From NCBI GenBank assembly GCA_050251635.1, contig JBFWML010000012.1, positions 1-48,738 of the forward strand: 48,738 nucleotides of DNA, written 5' to 3'. This DNA comes from JBFWML01 sp050251635 (GTDB lineage: Bacteria > Campylobacterota > Campylobacteria > Campylobacterales > SZUA-545). This document shows, in pieces, positions 1 through 7,239 of this stretch. Both the position numbers and the translations under genes were made by a program. Position 1 is the stretch's first letter; every line of letters starts with the position of its first letter. The notes below the pieces were generated by a model. The model made no database searches. It worked only from the letters and a program-made list of their open reading frames with translations, and was not told where the DNA came from.

Positions 1-67
1 TCTTGGCTCCGGCCTTGATCTGCGCTAAAGCGGTGTCGAGATCGAACCGCTGGCTTGTTTGGTTCAT
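1..67 (-). mobile_element. 5' end of a probable IS256-family transposase gene (partial, runs off the left edge)
   Basis: Only the first 22 codons are inside the window. They read MNQTSQRFDLDTALAQIKAG and onward, beginning with an ATG preceded by an AAAGGA ribosome binding site 7 nt upstream. The LDTALAQIKAG stretch resembles the N-terminus of IS256-family (mutator-type) transposases, which usually continue with a GKDGxLTPLIKQL-like segment, but that part lies outside the window. An end-like sequence at 99-126 supports a mobile element. The call rests on a short match and could be wrong; extending the sequence to the left would settle it. Confidence 0.45.
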
Positions 68-98
68 GGGTCAATCCTTTGGGGTTTAAGATCCTATC

Positions 99-126
99 GG
101 ACTGACACAGAATTTTTAATGGTCCC
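99..126. repeat. Candidate terminal inverted repeat of the left-edge insertion sequence
   Basis: The stretch GGACTGACACAGAATTTT followed by AATGGTCCC resembles the ACACAGAATT-type ends seen on many IS256-family elements. It lies 32 nt upstream of the partial transposase start, a usual distance for the transposase-proximal end. The partner repeat and any target-site duplication lie outside the window. Confidence 0.35.
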
Positions 127-373
127 AAAATCGTAGAGTTTTGCCTTGATGGAGTCTTGAATATCGGTTAGCAATTTGTACCTCCAAAATCTTTCATTGC
201 ATTCTGACATTGAACTCCAAAAGCCGCCCTAAACCAATGTAACATTGACGCAACTAATTTCCATTTCAGCTACCTGAGCCGGAATTGAACGTTTTTAACC
301 TCTTGATCCAAGTTATGGAACCGGGCAGACAAAAGGGCTATACTCGACCCCGACTTTGCGCCTAGGAGCCTCC
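127..373. other. Intergenic region upstream of nrdD with a palindrome and a -10-like box
   Basis: No credible gene is visible in these 247 bases, which are more AT-rich than the following gene. A perfect inverted repeat CAATGT-A-ACATTG lies at 235-247 and could be an operator. TATACT at 339-344 is a plausible -10 box for nrdD; no good -35 hexamer sits 17 nt upstream. No clear NrdR box pair was found. Confidence 0.4.
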
Positions 374-2482
374 ATGAACCTGATAACAATTCTCAAACGT
401 GACGGCACCGAAGCGCCGTTTTTGCCCTACAAGATCGAAAGCGCTATCGAGCGGGGATTTGCCAGCGTGGGGCAGACCACCGACGGCGCGGTGTTCGCGT
501 CGGTCTTGGCGCGGTTGATCGGGCGTGAGCGGTGGACGGTGGAAGAGATTCAAGACCTTATCGAGCGCACGCTTTTTGAACGCGGCCATTTTGAGGTGAT
601 GCGATCGTTTATGCTCTACCGCCACACCCACAAACTCCAGCGGGAGAACAAAGCGGGGGTGTACAGCGGCACGACCTATGTGGACTGCAACCAGACCGTG
701 GGCGAATATATCAGCGGTAACGACTGGCGCATCGCCGCCAATGCCAACACCGGCTACTCCAACGCGGGGCTGATCAACAACACCGCGGGCAAGGTGATCG
801 CCAACTACTGGCTGGATAAGATTTATAGCCCCGACGAAGGGGCCGCGCACCGAAACGGCGATTACCACATCCACGATCTCGACTGCCTGACGGGTTACTG
901 CGCGGGTTGGAGCCTGCGGGCGCTTTTAAACGAAGGCTTCAACGGCGTGCGGGGCCGCGTGGAGGCCAAAGCGCCGGGGCATTTCCGCGAGGCGCTGGGG
1001 CAGATGGCGAACTTTCTGGGGATTTTGCAGAGCGAATGGGCGGGGGCGCAGGCCTTTAGCAGCTTTGACACCTATCTGGCTCCCTATGTGTTCAAAGACC
1101 GGCTCAGCGACGCGGAGATCAAAAAAGCAATCACCAGTTTTATCTACAACCTCAACGTCCCCGCCCGCTGGGGCCAAAGCCCCTTTACGAACATCACGCT
1201 TGACTGGACGGTTCCGGGGGATCTGGCCGATCAGATTCCCACGCGCTACGACCGTCACCTGTTCGAAAACGTCACCGACCCCGTGCTGATCGCCGAAGCC
1301 AAGAAACGCGGCGCGGACAAACCGACGGATCTCATCTACCGCCACTTCCAGCCAGAGATGGATCGCATCAACCGCGCCTATTTCGAGGTGATGACCGCAG
1401 GCGACGCCACGGGCCAGCCCTTCACTTTCCCGATTCCCACCGTCAATATCACCGAGGATTTCGACTGGTACGGCCCCAACACCGACATTCTGTTCGAAAA
1501 CACCGCGCGAATCGGCAGCCCGTACTTTCAGAACTTTATCGGCAGCCAGTACACCGTGGGCGCGGACGGCAAAAAAGTGCCTAACGACAAGGCTTACAAA
1601 CCCGGCGCGGTGCGCAGCATGTGCTGCCGTTTGCAGCTGGATCTGCGCGAGCTTTTAAAACGCGGCGGCGGCCTGTTTGGTTCCGCCGAAATGACCGGCA
1701 GCATCGGCGTGGTGACGATCAACATGGCGCGGCTGGGCTACCGCTTCAAGGGCGACGAAAAGGGGCTGATCGCCGAAACCGAACGATTGGCGATCATGGC
1801 CAAAAACACGCTGGAAAAGAAACGCGCCTTTGTCAACGAAATGTTCGAACGCGGCCTGTATCCCTACACCGCGCGGTATCTGAAAAACTTCAATAACCAC
1901 TTTTCGACCATCGGCGTTAACGGCATGAACGAGATGATCCGCAACTTCACGAACGATCGCGAAAACATCGCGGGGGAGTGGGGTCAACGCTTTGCGCTGA
2001 ACCTGCTCGAACGGTTGCGCGATCGGCTTAAACAGTTCCAGGAAGAGACGGGCAACCTGTATAACCTCGAAGCGACCCCGGCGGAGGGCACGACCTACCG
2101 TTTTGCCCGCGAAGATCGCAAGCGCTACCGCGATATTTTGCAGGCCGGAACCCCCGACGCGCCCTACTACACCAACAGCTCCCAACTGCCGGTTTTCCAC
2201 ACCGACGACCCCTTCGAGGCTCTGGAGTTGCAAGACGATCTGCAATGCTGCTACACCGGGGGCACGGTGCTGCACCTGTATATGCGCGAAAAGATCAGCA
2301 CCGCCGAAGCGTGCCGCCGCATGGTCAAAAACGTCATCGGCAACTTCCGGCTGCCCTACATCACCGTTACGCCGACCTTTAGCGTCTGCCCCATACACGG
2401 CTATCTCAGCGGCGAACACGAGTTCTGCCCCAAATGCGATGAAGCGCTGATTCAATCCCAACTTCAAAAGGAGACCGTATGA
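374..2482 (+). CDS. nrdD: Anaerobic ribonucleoside-triphosphate reductase, catalytic chain lacking its glycyl-radical tail
   Basis: Class III ribonucleotide reductase reduces NTPs to dNTPs without oxygen, using a glycyl radical installed by NrdG. The first ~90 residues look like an ATP-cone allosteric domain (LKRDGTEAPFLPYKIESAI). The long barrel includes HRNGDYHIHDLD and the cysteine-bearing SMCCRLQLDL. The protein ends with the zinc-site segment CPIHGYLSGEHEFCPKC. The usual glycyl-radical segment (RVxGY) is missing from this chain and is encoded by the next gene, which overlaps the stop codon as ATGA. The ATG at 374 has an AGGAG site 5 nt upstream and is preferred to an in-frame TTG at 356. 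About 702 residues. Next downstream come the tail gene and nrdG. Confidence 0.93.
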   Translation: MNLITILKRDGTEAPFLPYKIESAIERGFASVGQTTDGAVFASVLARLIGRERWTVEEIQDLIERTLFERGHFEVMRSFMLYRHTHKLQRENKAGVYSGTTYVDCNQTVGEYISGNDWRIAANANTGYSNAGLINNTAGKVIANYWLDKIYSPDEGAAHRNGDYHIHDLDCLTGYCAGWSLRALLNEGFNGVRGRVEAKAPGHFREALGQMANFLGILQSEWAGAQAFSSFDTYLAPYVFKDRLSDAEIKKAITSFIYNLNVPARWGQSPFTNITLDWTVPGDLADQIPTRYDRHLFENVTDPVLIAEAKKRGADKPTDLIYRHFQPEMDRINRAYFEVMTAGDATGQPFTFPIPTVNITEDFDWYGPNTDILFENTARIGSPYFQNFIGSQYTVGADGKKVPNDKAYKPGAVRSMCCRLQLDLRELLKRGGGLFGSAEMTGSIGVVTINMARLGYRFKGDEKGLIAETERLAIMAKNTLEKKRAFVNEMFERGLYPYTARYLKNFNNHFSTIGVNGMNEMIRNFTNDRENIAGEWGQRFALNLLERLRDRLKQFQEETGNLYNLEATPAEGTTYRFAREDRKRYRDILQAGTPDAPYYTNSSQLPVFHTDDPFEALELQDDLQCCYTGGTVLHLYMREKISTAEACRRMVKNVIGNFRLPYITVTPTFSVCPIHGYLSGEHEFCPKCDEALIQSQLQKETV

Positions 2483-2646
2483 ACAAAGAGGCCGTCTTGA
2501 AAAAAGCGCAGGAGCAACGCACCCGCACGATGGTTTACACCCGCGTCATGGGTTACCACCGCCCCGTGGAGAGTTTTAACGCCGGAAAACAGTCCGAGCA
2601 CAAAGAACGGTTGCATTTTGCCGAATCCGGCTGCATCAAAAGCTGA
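2479..2646 (+). CDS. Small separate glycyl-radical subunit of anaerobic ribonucleotide reductase
   Basis: A 55-codon gene reading MNKEAVLKKAQEQRTRTMVY, then TRVMGYHRPVESFNAGKQSE, then HKERLHFAESGCIKS. The RVMGYHRPV core matches the glycyl-radical loop at the C-terminus of NrdD proteins, with the radical-bearing glycine expected at Gly25. It starts in another frame inside the nrdD stop (ATGA) and has its own ribosome binding site (AAAAGGAG, 2467-2474). That argues for a real independent start and against a sequencing frameshift. The split is comparable in principle to GrcA, which supplies a replacement glycyl-radical domain to pyruvate formate-lyase. Its 3' end overlaps the probable nrdG start by 29 nt. 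Confidence 0.85.
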   Translation: MNKEAVLKKAQEQRTRTMVYTRVMGYHRPVESFNAGKQSEHKERLHFAESGCIKS

Positions 2647-3298
2647 GGTTTACGACCTCACGCCTTTTACCCTGCTGGACTTCCCCGACGTTCCGGCGGC
2701 CATCCTCTGGTTTGCCGGATGCAACCTGCGCTGCCCGTATTGTTATAACCCGCATATCGTTGAAGGCCGGGGCAGACTGAATCTTGGCGACGTTCTGGCG
2801 TTTTTAAACAAACGGATCGGGCTTTTGGAGGGCGTAGTGCTTAGCGGCGGCGAACCCACACTGTGCAAAAACCTGATCGGCTACGCCGAAGAAATCAAAA
2901 AGCTGGGTTTTAAAATCAAACTCGACACCAACGCCACGCGGCCTTTTACGGTCAAAACCCTGTTGGAACAAAAGCTTTTGGATTACGTGGCGCTGGATTT
3001 TAAAGCCCCGCAAAACGGGTGGGGAAAAACAACCGGACGGGAAGCGGCGGGTTATGACGCCTTTTTGCAAACCCTTCAAACCGTGCAAAACTCCGGCGTG
3101 GCTTACGAAGTGCGCACCACATTCCACCCCGCGCTTTTAGGCGTGGCCGATCTGCAAAGCATGATCGACACGCTCCGTCATACCGGATACGATCGGCCGC
3201 TTTACGTGCAGCACTACCGCCACGGCTCTACGCTGGGCAACCTGCCCGACGCGCCCCGGATCGAACTGGACTTTTCTAAGAATATTGCGCAGCGCTAG
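2618..3298 (+). CDS. nrdG: Anaerobic ribonucleotide reductase activating protein (radical SAM)
   Basis: Radical-SAM activase that uses a 4Fe-4S cluster and S-adenosylmethionine to place the glycyl radical on the reductase. The cluster motif is visible as CNLRCPYC (Cys35, Cys39, Cys42), followed by the GGEPTL SAM-binding region near residue 75. Recognisable homology begins at VYDLTPFTLLDFP around residue 11. No ATG or GTG precedes it in frame, so the start is taken as TTG at 2618, which lies within the glycyl-radical gene. 226 residues, normal for the family. It completes an nrdD-tail-nrdG operon and acts in the cytoplasm under anoxia. Confidence 0.9.
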   Translation: MPNPAASKAEVYDLTPFTLLDFPDVPAAILWFAGCNLRCPYCYNPHIVEGRGRLNLGDVLAFLNKRIGLLEGVVLSGGEPTLCKNLIGYAEEIKKLGFKIKLDTNATRPFTVKTLLEQKLLDYVALDFKAPQNGWGKTTGREAAGYDAFLQTLQTVQNSGVAYEVRTTFHPALLGVADLQSMIDTLRHTGYDRPLYVQHYRHGSTLGNLPDAPRIELDFSKNIAQR

Positions 3299-3332
3299 CG
3301 TGTTACACTACAGCCCTTAACGGGGGGGAATA

Positions 3333-5210
3333 ATGCAAAACTGGATCGACCAAGTCGCCGCAAGGCCCGCGCTTCACCGTCTCTTTTTTGTGCTGCTGTT
3401 GATCGTTTTTGGTCTGGCGGTTTCGGCGGGTTCGTTTTTTACCGCCCAGTACAATCAGGCGGGCAATATCGACAAGGAGCTTCGTCAGGCCGCACAGGAG
3501 TTGGCGGAGTTTAAGGCCGCCGGACTCAAAACCGCGCTGGATAACCACCGAAGCCGCCTGAGCGCCGCGCGGGAGAGCGCCGTTTTTCAGGCCTATCTCC
3601 AAAACCCCGCTCCGGCGCGGCTGAAGCAGGTGACGGAACTTTTTACGGCGCTGGCGGCCAGCAGCGGCGATATTTACCAGTTTCGCTATCTCAACGCCGC
3701 CGGGGACGAGGTGGTGCGCATCGAGCGAAACCGGCCGGGCAACACCCCCTTTGCGGTTGAGGAGACGCTGCTGCAAAACAAAGCCGATCGCTACTACTTC
3801 ACCCAAAGCGCCACGCTGCCCAAGGGCAGCACCTGGTTTTCCAAGGTCGATCTCAACGTCGAGCGCGGACAGGTGGAGCTGCCCATCGTGCCCACGCTGC
3901 GCATCGCCTCGCCGCTGTACGATCTGCGCGGTTTTCAGGGCATTGTGATTATTAATCTCTACCTTGAGCCGCTGCTTGAAAATCTGACCTACTCCCCGAG
4001 CTTCTCGATCAATCTGGTGGACCGCGAAGGTCATTTTTTGATTGACCGCGCGCCGGCGGGGCGATCGTGGTCGCGCTATCTTGATGCATCGGGCAAGCCC
4101 TATCCCCGGCCGCTTGAAGGGGAAAATCCGGCGGGTTTGGAACACCTGAAAACCGCCTTCTACACCCAGCCGATCGAGACGGTTTTACCCACCGCCGATC
4201 GGCTTACGCTGACCCTTGAGCCCCGGCTTCACACCGTGCAAGAGCGCGTGCGCAGCCAAAATATTTTTATGCTGACGACGCTGGGTATCGTGCTGGTTCT
4301 TTCCATTCCGCTGGCGTTGATGCTGTCGGCTTTGCCCACGGGTTTGAACGAACGGCTGCTGGCGGCCCAGGGGGCGCTGAAAAAACAGTGGGAGACGATC
4401 GACCGCTTTGTGCTGCTGACGCGCACCGATCATCAAGGCGTCATCACCTACGCCACCGATGCCTATTGCGAGCTGACGGGCTACAGCAAGGCGGAACTGG
4501 TGGGCAAAACCCACGCCCTTGTGCGCCATCCCGACACGCCCGCGCCGCTTTATCAGCAGATGTGGACGGCGCTCAAGGAGGGCCGATCGTGGCAGGGCGA
4601 GCTGCAAAACCGCCGCAAGGACGGCAGCGCCTACTGGCTGAAGATGAGCATCGAGCCCAGCGAGGGCGGCTACGCCTGCTATATGCAGGAAATTACCTAT
4701 CAAAAACGGGTGGAAGAACTCTCGATCACCGACGAGCTGACCGGACTGAACAACCGCCGCAGCTTTAACGAATACGGCCCCGAAATGCTGGCGCAAAACA
4801 GACGGCGCAGCGAAGGGTTTGCCTTTTTGATTCTGGATGTCGATCACTTCAAAAAATACAACGACACCTACGGCCACGAGGCGGGCGACCGGGTGCTCAA
4901 ATCGGTGGGCCGCGCCCTTAAGGGGGCGTGCAAACGTCCGGGCGACCGCGCCTTCAGGCTGGGCGGCGAAGAGTTTGCGGTGCTCTTTTCCTACGAAGAG
5001 GCCGAAGGGGCGCGGGAGTTTGCGCAGCAGGTGCGCGCCGCCATCGAAGCGCTGGGGATCGAACACCGGGCCAATAGCGCCGCGCAGGTCGTCACCGCCT
5101 CCTTCGGTTTGGCGCTCAGGGGCGACGATATCGACGACTACTACAAAAAAGCCGACGAGGCGCTTTACGAAGCCAAGGAGGGCGGGCGCAACCGCGTATG
5201 CGTGCGCTAA
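3333..5210 (+). CDS. Membrane sensor PAS-GGDEF diguanylate cyclase
   Basis: Predicted to make cyclic di-GMP in response to a periplasmic signal. Order: short cytoplasmic tail; membrane helix at about 14-34; periplasmic sensor region of Cache type (about 35-305); second helix at about 308-330; PAS domain (about 350-455, with TDHQGVITYATDAYCELTGY); then GGDEF (about 460-620). The active-site motif is intact as GGEEF at 544-548. The product-inhibition site RxxD (RPGD, 535-538) lies the canonical five residues upstream, so feedback control is likely. The ATG follows a G-rich stretch. The stop codon abuts the stop codon of the opposite-strand gene with no spacer. Confidence 0.88.
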   Translation: MQNWIDQVAARPALHRLFFVLLLIVFGLAVSAGSFFTAQYNQAGNIDKELRQAAQELAEFKAAGLKTALDNHRSRLSAARESAVFQAYLQNPAPARLKQVTELFTALAASSGDIYQFRYLNAAGDEVVRIERNRPGNTPFAVEETLLQNKADRYYFTQSATLPKGSTWFSKVDLNVERGQVELPIVPTLRIASPLYDLRGFQGIVIINLYLEPLLENLTYSPSFSINLVDREGHFLIDRAPAGRSWSRYLDASGKPYPRPLEGENPAGLEHLKTAFYTQPIETVLPTADRLTLTLEPRLHTVQERVRSQNIFMLTTLGIVLVLSIPLALMLSALPTGLNERLLAAQGALKKQWETIDRFVLLTRTDHQGVITYATDAYCELTGYSKAELVGKTHALVRHPDTPAPLYQQMWTALKEGRSWQGELQNRRKDGSAYWLKMSIEPSEGGYACYMQEITYQKRVEELSITDELTGLNNRRSFNEYGPEMLAQNRRRSEGFAFLILDVDHFKKYNDTYGHEAGDRVLKSVGRALKGACKRPGDRAFRLGGEEFAVLFSYEEAEGAREFAQQVRAAIEALGIEHRANSAAQVVTASFGLALRGDDIDDYYKKADEALYEAKEGGRNRVCVR

Positions 5211-7157
5211 TCAGACCGGCACGAAGGTAAAGGCGCGTACCGCGTTAACGTAGCCGTCGTTGTTTTTGTATTCGCGGTAGCCGCCGGAGCGGGCCGAAGC
5301 CACCAGATAGCTGCGCCCCTCAAACTCCGCCAAAACCGTCTTGCCCGCGGGAAATTGCGCGGCATCAAAGGGCAGTTCGCCGCCGCTTGCGTGCGCGGGG
5401 CGGGTCGAGGCAATCACGCGCTGTCCGTCGTCGGCAAAGAGGTTAAAGGCCCCGGCGATCGTCTGTCCGTTTTGATCCAGCGGCAGCGTATCGCGCAAGA
5501 TCGCCTCAAACTGCGGCGCGGCATCGAACACAATGCCGATACCGCCCACGGTGCGCATTGCGGCGGGATCGGTGATTGAGGCGTGGTAGATATAGGTTGC
5601 CCGCCCGCCGTAAAAGGGCGAAGGCTCAAAGGGGGAAACAAAATAACGCTGGGGGTCTTTGTTGTGCAAGGCCTGCCGCACCGCGTCCCCTTCGATCCGC
5701 TTGCCCGTAAAGGCCGCCCCCGAAGGCTTGGAGACCGCCACAATCTCGCCCTGCGCATCATAGACAAACAGCAGCGCATAGACCGTGTATAGCCCGTTGA
5801 TATAGGCCAAAATCTCCGCCATCCGCTGTCGATCGGCCTGCTGCGCGCCCGAGGCAAGCGCGTTTCTGAAGTGATCGCTCAGGGCCCACCAGCGGCAGTC
5901 GTTGGCCCGTTCGTAGAGGTTGCGGTCCATAATATCCAGACTCAAATCCGCCAGCAGCGCCGCTTCGGAAAAGAGCGATGCGGCCACCGTCTGCTCCAAA
6001 TCCCCCAGCGCCTGCATAAAAATACCGCGAATCTGATCGCCGATGGCGCGGATATTTTCCAAAATGGGATTGAGCGCGTAGGCTCTGGCCTTGGAGGCGA
6101 TCAGCTCGCCGTTAATCACCACGTCGCCCAAATCTTCGCCAATCTCCACCGACTGCTCGACAATCTCGCGCAGTTGGGCCGAAAGCAGGGCGCGGTAGCG
6201 TCCCGGCGCTTCGTCCGTGCGCAGCGGCGTCTGTTCGGGCAGCACCAGTCCGTGAACCGACCACGGCAGGCCGAAATAGCCCTCATACCCCTTTGTGCGG
6301 GCATCGGCGGACACATAAGCACCCGCGCCCAGACGCACCATGGCGTAGCCGCCCTCCTTTGCGCAGGGCAGCGTCATGCCCGGCGCAGTCAGCTCCGGGC
6401 GGCTGGCGGCAATGACGCGGTGGCGCTCGTCGCACAGGGCCAGCACGCCGCCGAGCCGCTCGAAGATGCGGCGCATTTCGCCTTCAAAATCAAACACCAG
6501 CGCCAAAACCCCCAGCGGCTGATCCGGCGGCCCCATCCGTCCGGCATACACGAGCGACCGGCTCGATCCGGGCACCAGATCAAAGGGGGCAAAACGCTCC
6601 ACATAGCTCCCGCTTTCAAGGGCCGCCTGCGTCAAGCCGTCACGGTTGACAAGCGCGCACCCCTCCCCCAGCCGCGCCGCAACGCTGCCGTCGGGCCGCA
6701 GCAGCAGCACGTCGGTATAGACGGTGTATTTGCGGACATACTCCCTCAGGCGGTTTTTAATACGGGATTTTTCGCCCTCTTCGGGCGTCCGATCGGCCAA
6801 AAAAGCAAGCAGCGTTTCGTCGGTGGCGAGAAAACCGATGTCGGCGGTGCGCTCATAGAGGTTGCGCACCAGAATATCGATGGCGCACTGGGCGCGGGAG
6901 CGGGCCTCCAAAACCGCCTTGGCGAGATTCTCTTCGAGCAGATGGGCAATCAGCCGCTCCTGCAACGCACCGAAGCTCTGCTGGGTGTTTTCCATAAACT
7001 CAAAGAGGGTCGAAGCGTTTTGCAGACTGCTGATTTTGCCCGTCAGCGTCGTGCGGGCCAGCCGCTTGTTTTGGGCCGCGAAGGCCTCCTGATACCCCGC
7101 CACGGCGGGCATCAGCCGCAGCAGTTGGCGCGTCTGCGCGCAGTTTTCAGCAGCCAT
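5211..7157 (-). CDS. Soluble protein with two tandem Cache-like sensor modules
   Basis: No signal peptide or membrane segment is visible in 648 residues, so it should be cytoplasmic. The sequence is an internal duplication. Residues ~95-310 and ~408-648 align by RNLYERTADIGFLA versus RNLYERANDCRWWA, KYTVYTDVLLLRPDGSVAA versus LYTVYALLFVYDAQGEIVA, and RVIAASRP versus RVIASTRP. Each half looks like a double-Cache (PDC) sensor, a fold usually found outside the membrane on chemoreceptors. The region between them is helical (RAIGDQIRGIF). It lies downstream of the NIT chemoreceptor on the same strand, separated by 82 nt, so a taxis role is inferred. No output domain is recognisable. The family is not one I can name with certainty. 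Confidence 0.7.
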   Translation of the reverse strand: MAAENCAQTRQLLRLMPAVAGYQEAFAAQNKRLARTTLTGKISSLQNASTLFEFMENTQQSFGALQERLIAHLLEENLAKAVLEARSRAQCAIDILVRNLYERTADIGFLATDETLLAFLADRTPEEGEKSRIKNRLREYVRKYTVYTDVLLLRPDGSVAARLGEGCALVNRDGLTQAALESGSYVERFAPFDLVPGSSRSLVYAGRMGPPDQPLGVLALVFDFEGEMRRIFERLGGVLALCDERHRVIAASRPELTAPGMTLPCAKEGGYAMVRLGAGAYVSADARTKGYEGYFGLPWSVHGLVLPEQTPLRTDEAPGRYRALLSAQLREIVEQSVEIGEDLGDVVINGELIASKARAYALNPILENIRAIGDQIRGIFMQALGDLEQTVAASLFSEAALLADLSLDIMDRNLYERANDCRWWALSDHFRNALASGAQQADRQRMAEILAYINGLYTVYALLFVYDAQGEIVAVSKPSGAAFTGKRIEGDAVRQALHNKDPQRYFVSPFEPSPFYGGRATYIYHASITDPAAMRTVGGIGIVFDAAPQFEAILRDTLPLDQNGQTIAGAFNLFADDGQRVIASTRPAHASGGELPFDAAQFPAGKTVLAEFEGRSYLVASARSGGYREYKNNDGYVNAVRAFTFVPV

Positions 7158-7239
7158 TAAACCCCCTGACGCTTCTTTAGGGCTTCATACTAACCGCCCC
7201 TTTAAAGCATCAATGATTAAAAAAGCGTCAACGGTCTGC

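Noticed and set aside
356..373. TTG start of nrdD at 356
   Set aside because: The ATG at 374 has an AGGAG site at the right distance and begins the conserved region.
362..2467. Long open frames on the strand opposite nrdD (and likewise opposite napA, glgB, thrS, prfA, phr)
   Set aside because: They mirror strongly conserved genes, have basic, low-complexity or Arg/Pro/Ala-rich translations, no ribosome sites and no recognisable domains. They are expected in GC-rich DNA.
7168..7231. TGACGCTT/AAGCGTCA inverted repeat between the chemoreceptor and the Cache gene as a terminator
   Set aside because: The arms are separated by almost 50 nt and no T-run follows on the coding strand; probably chance.
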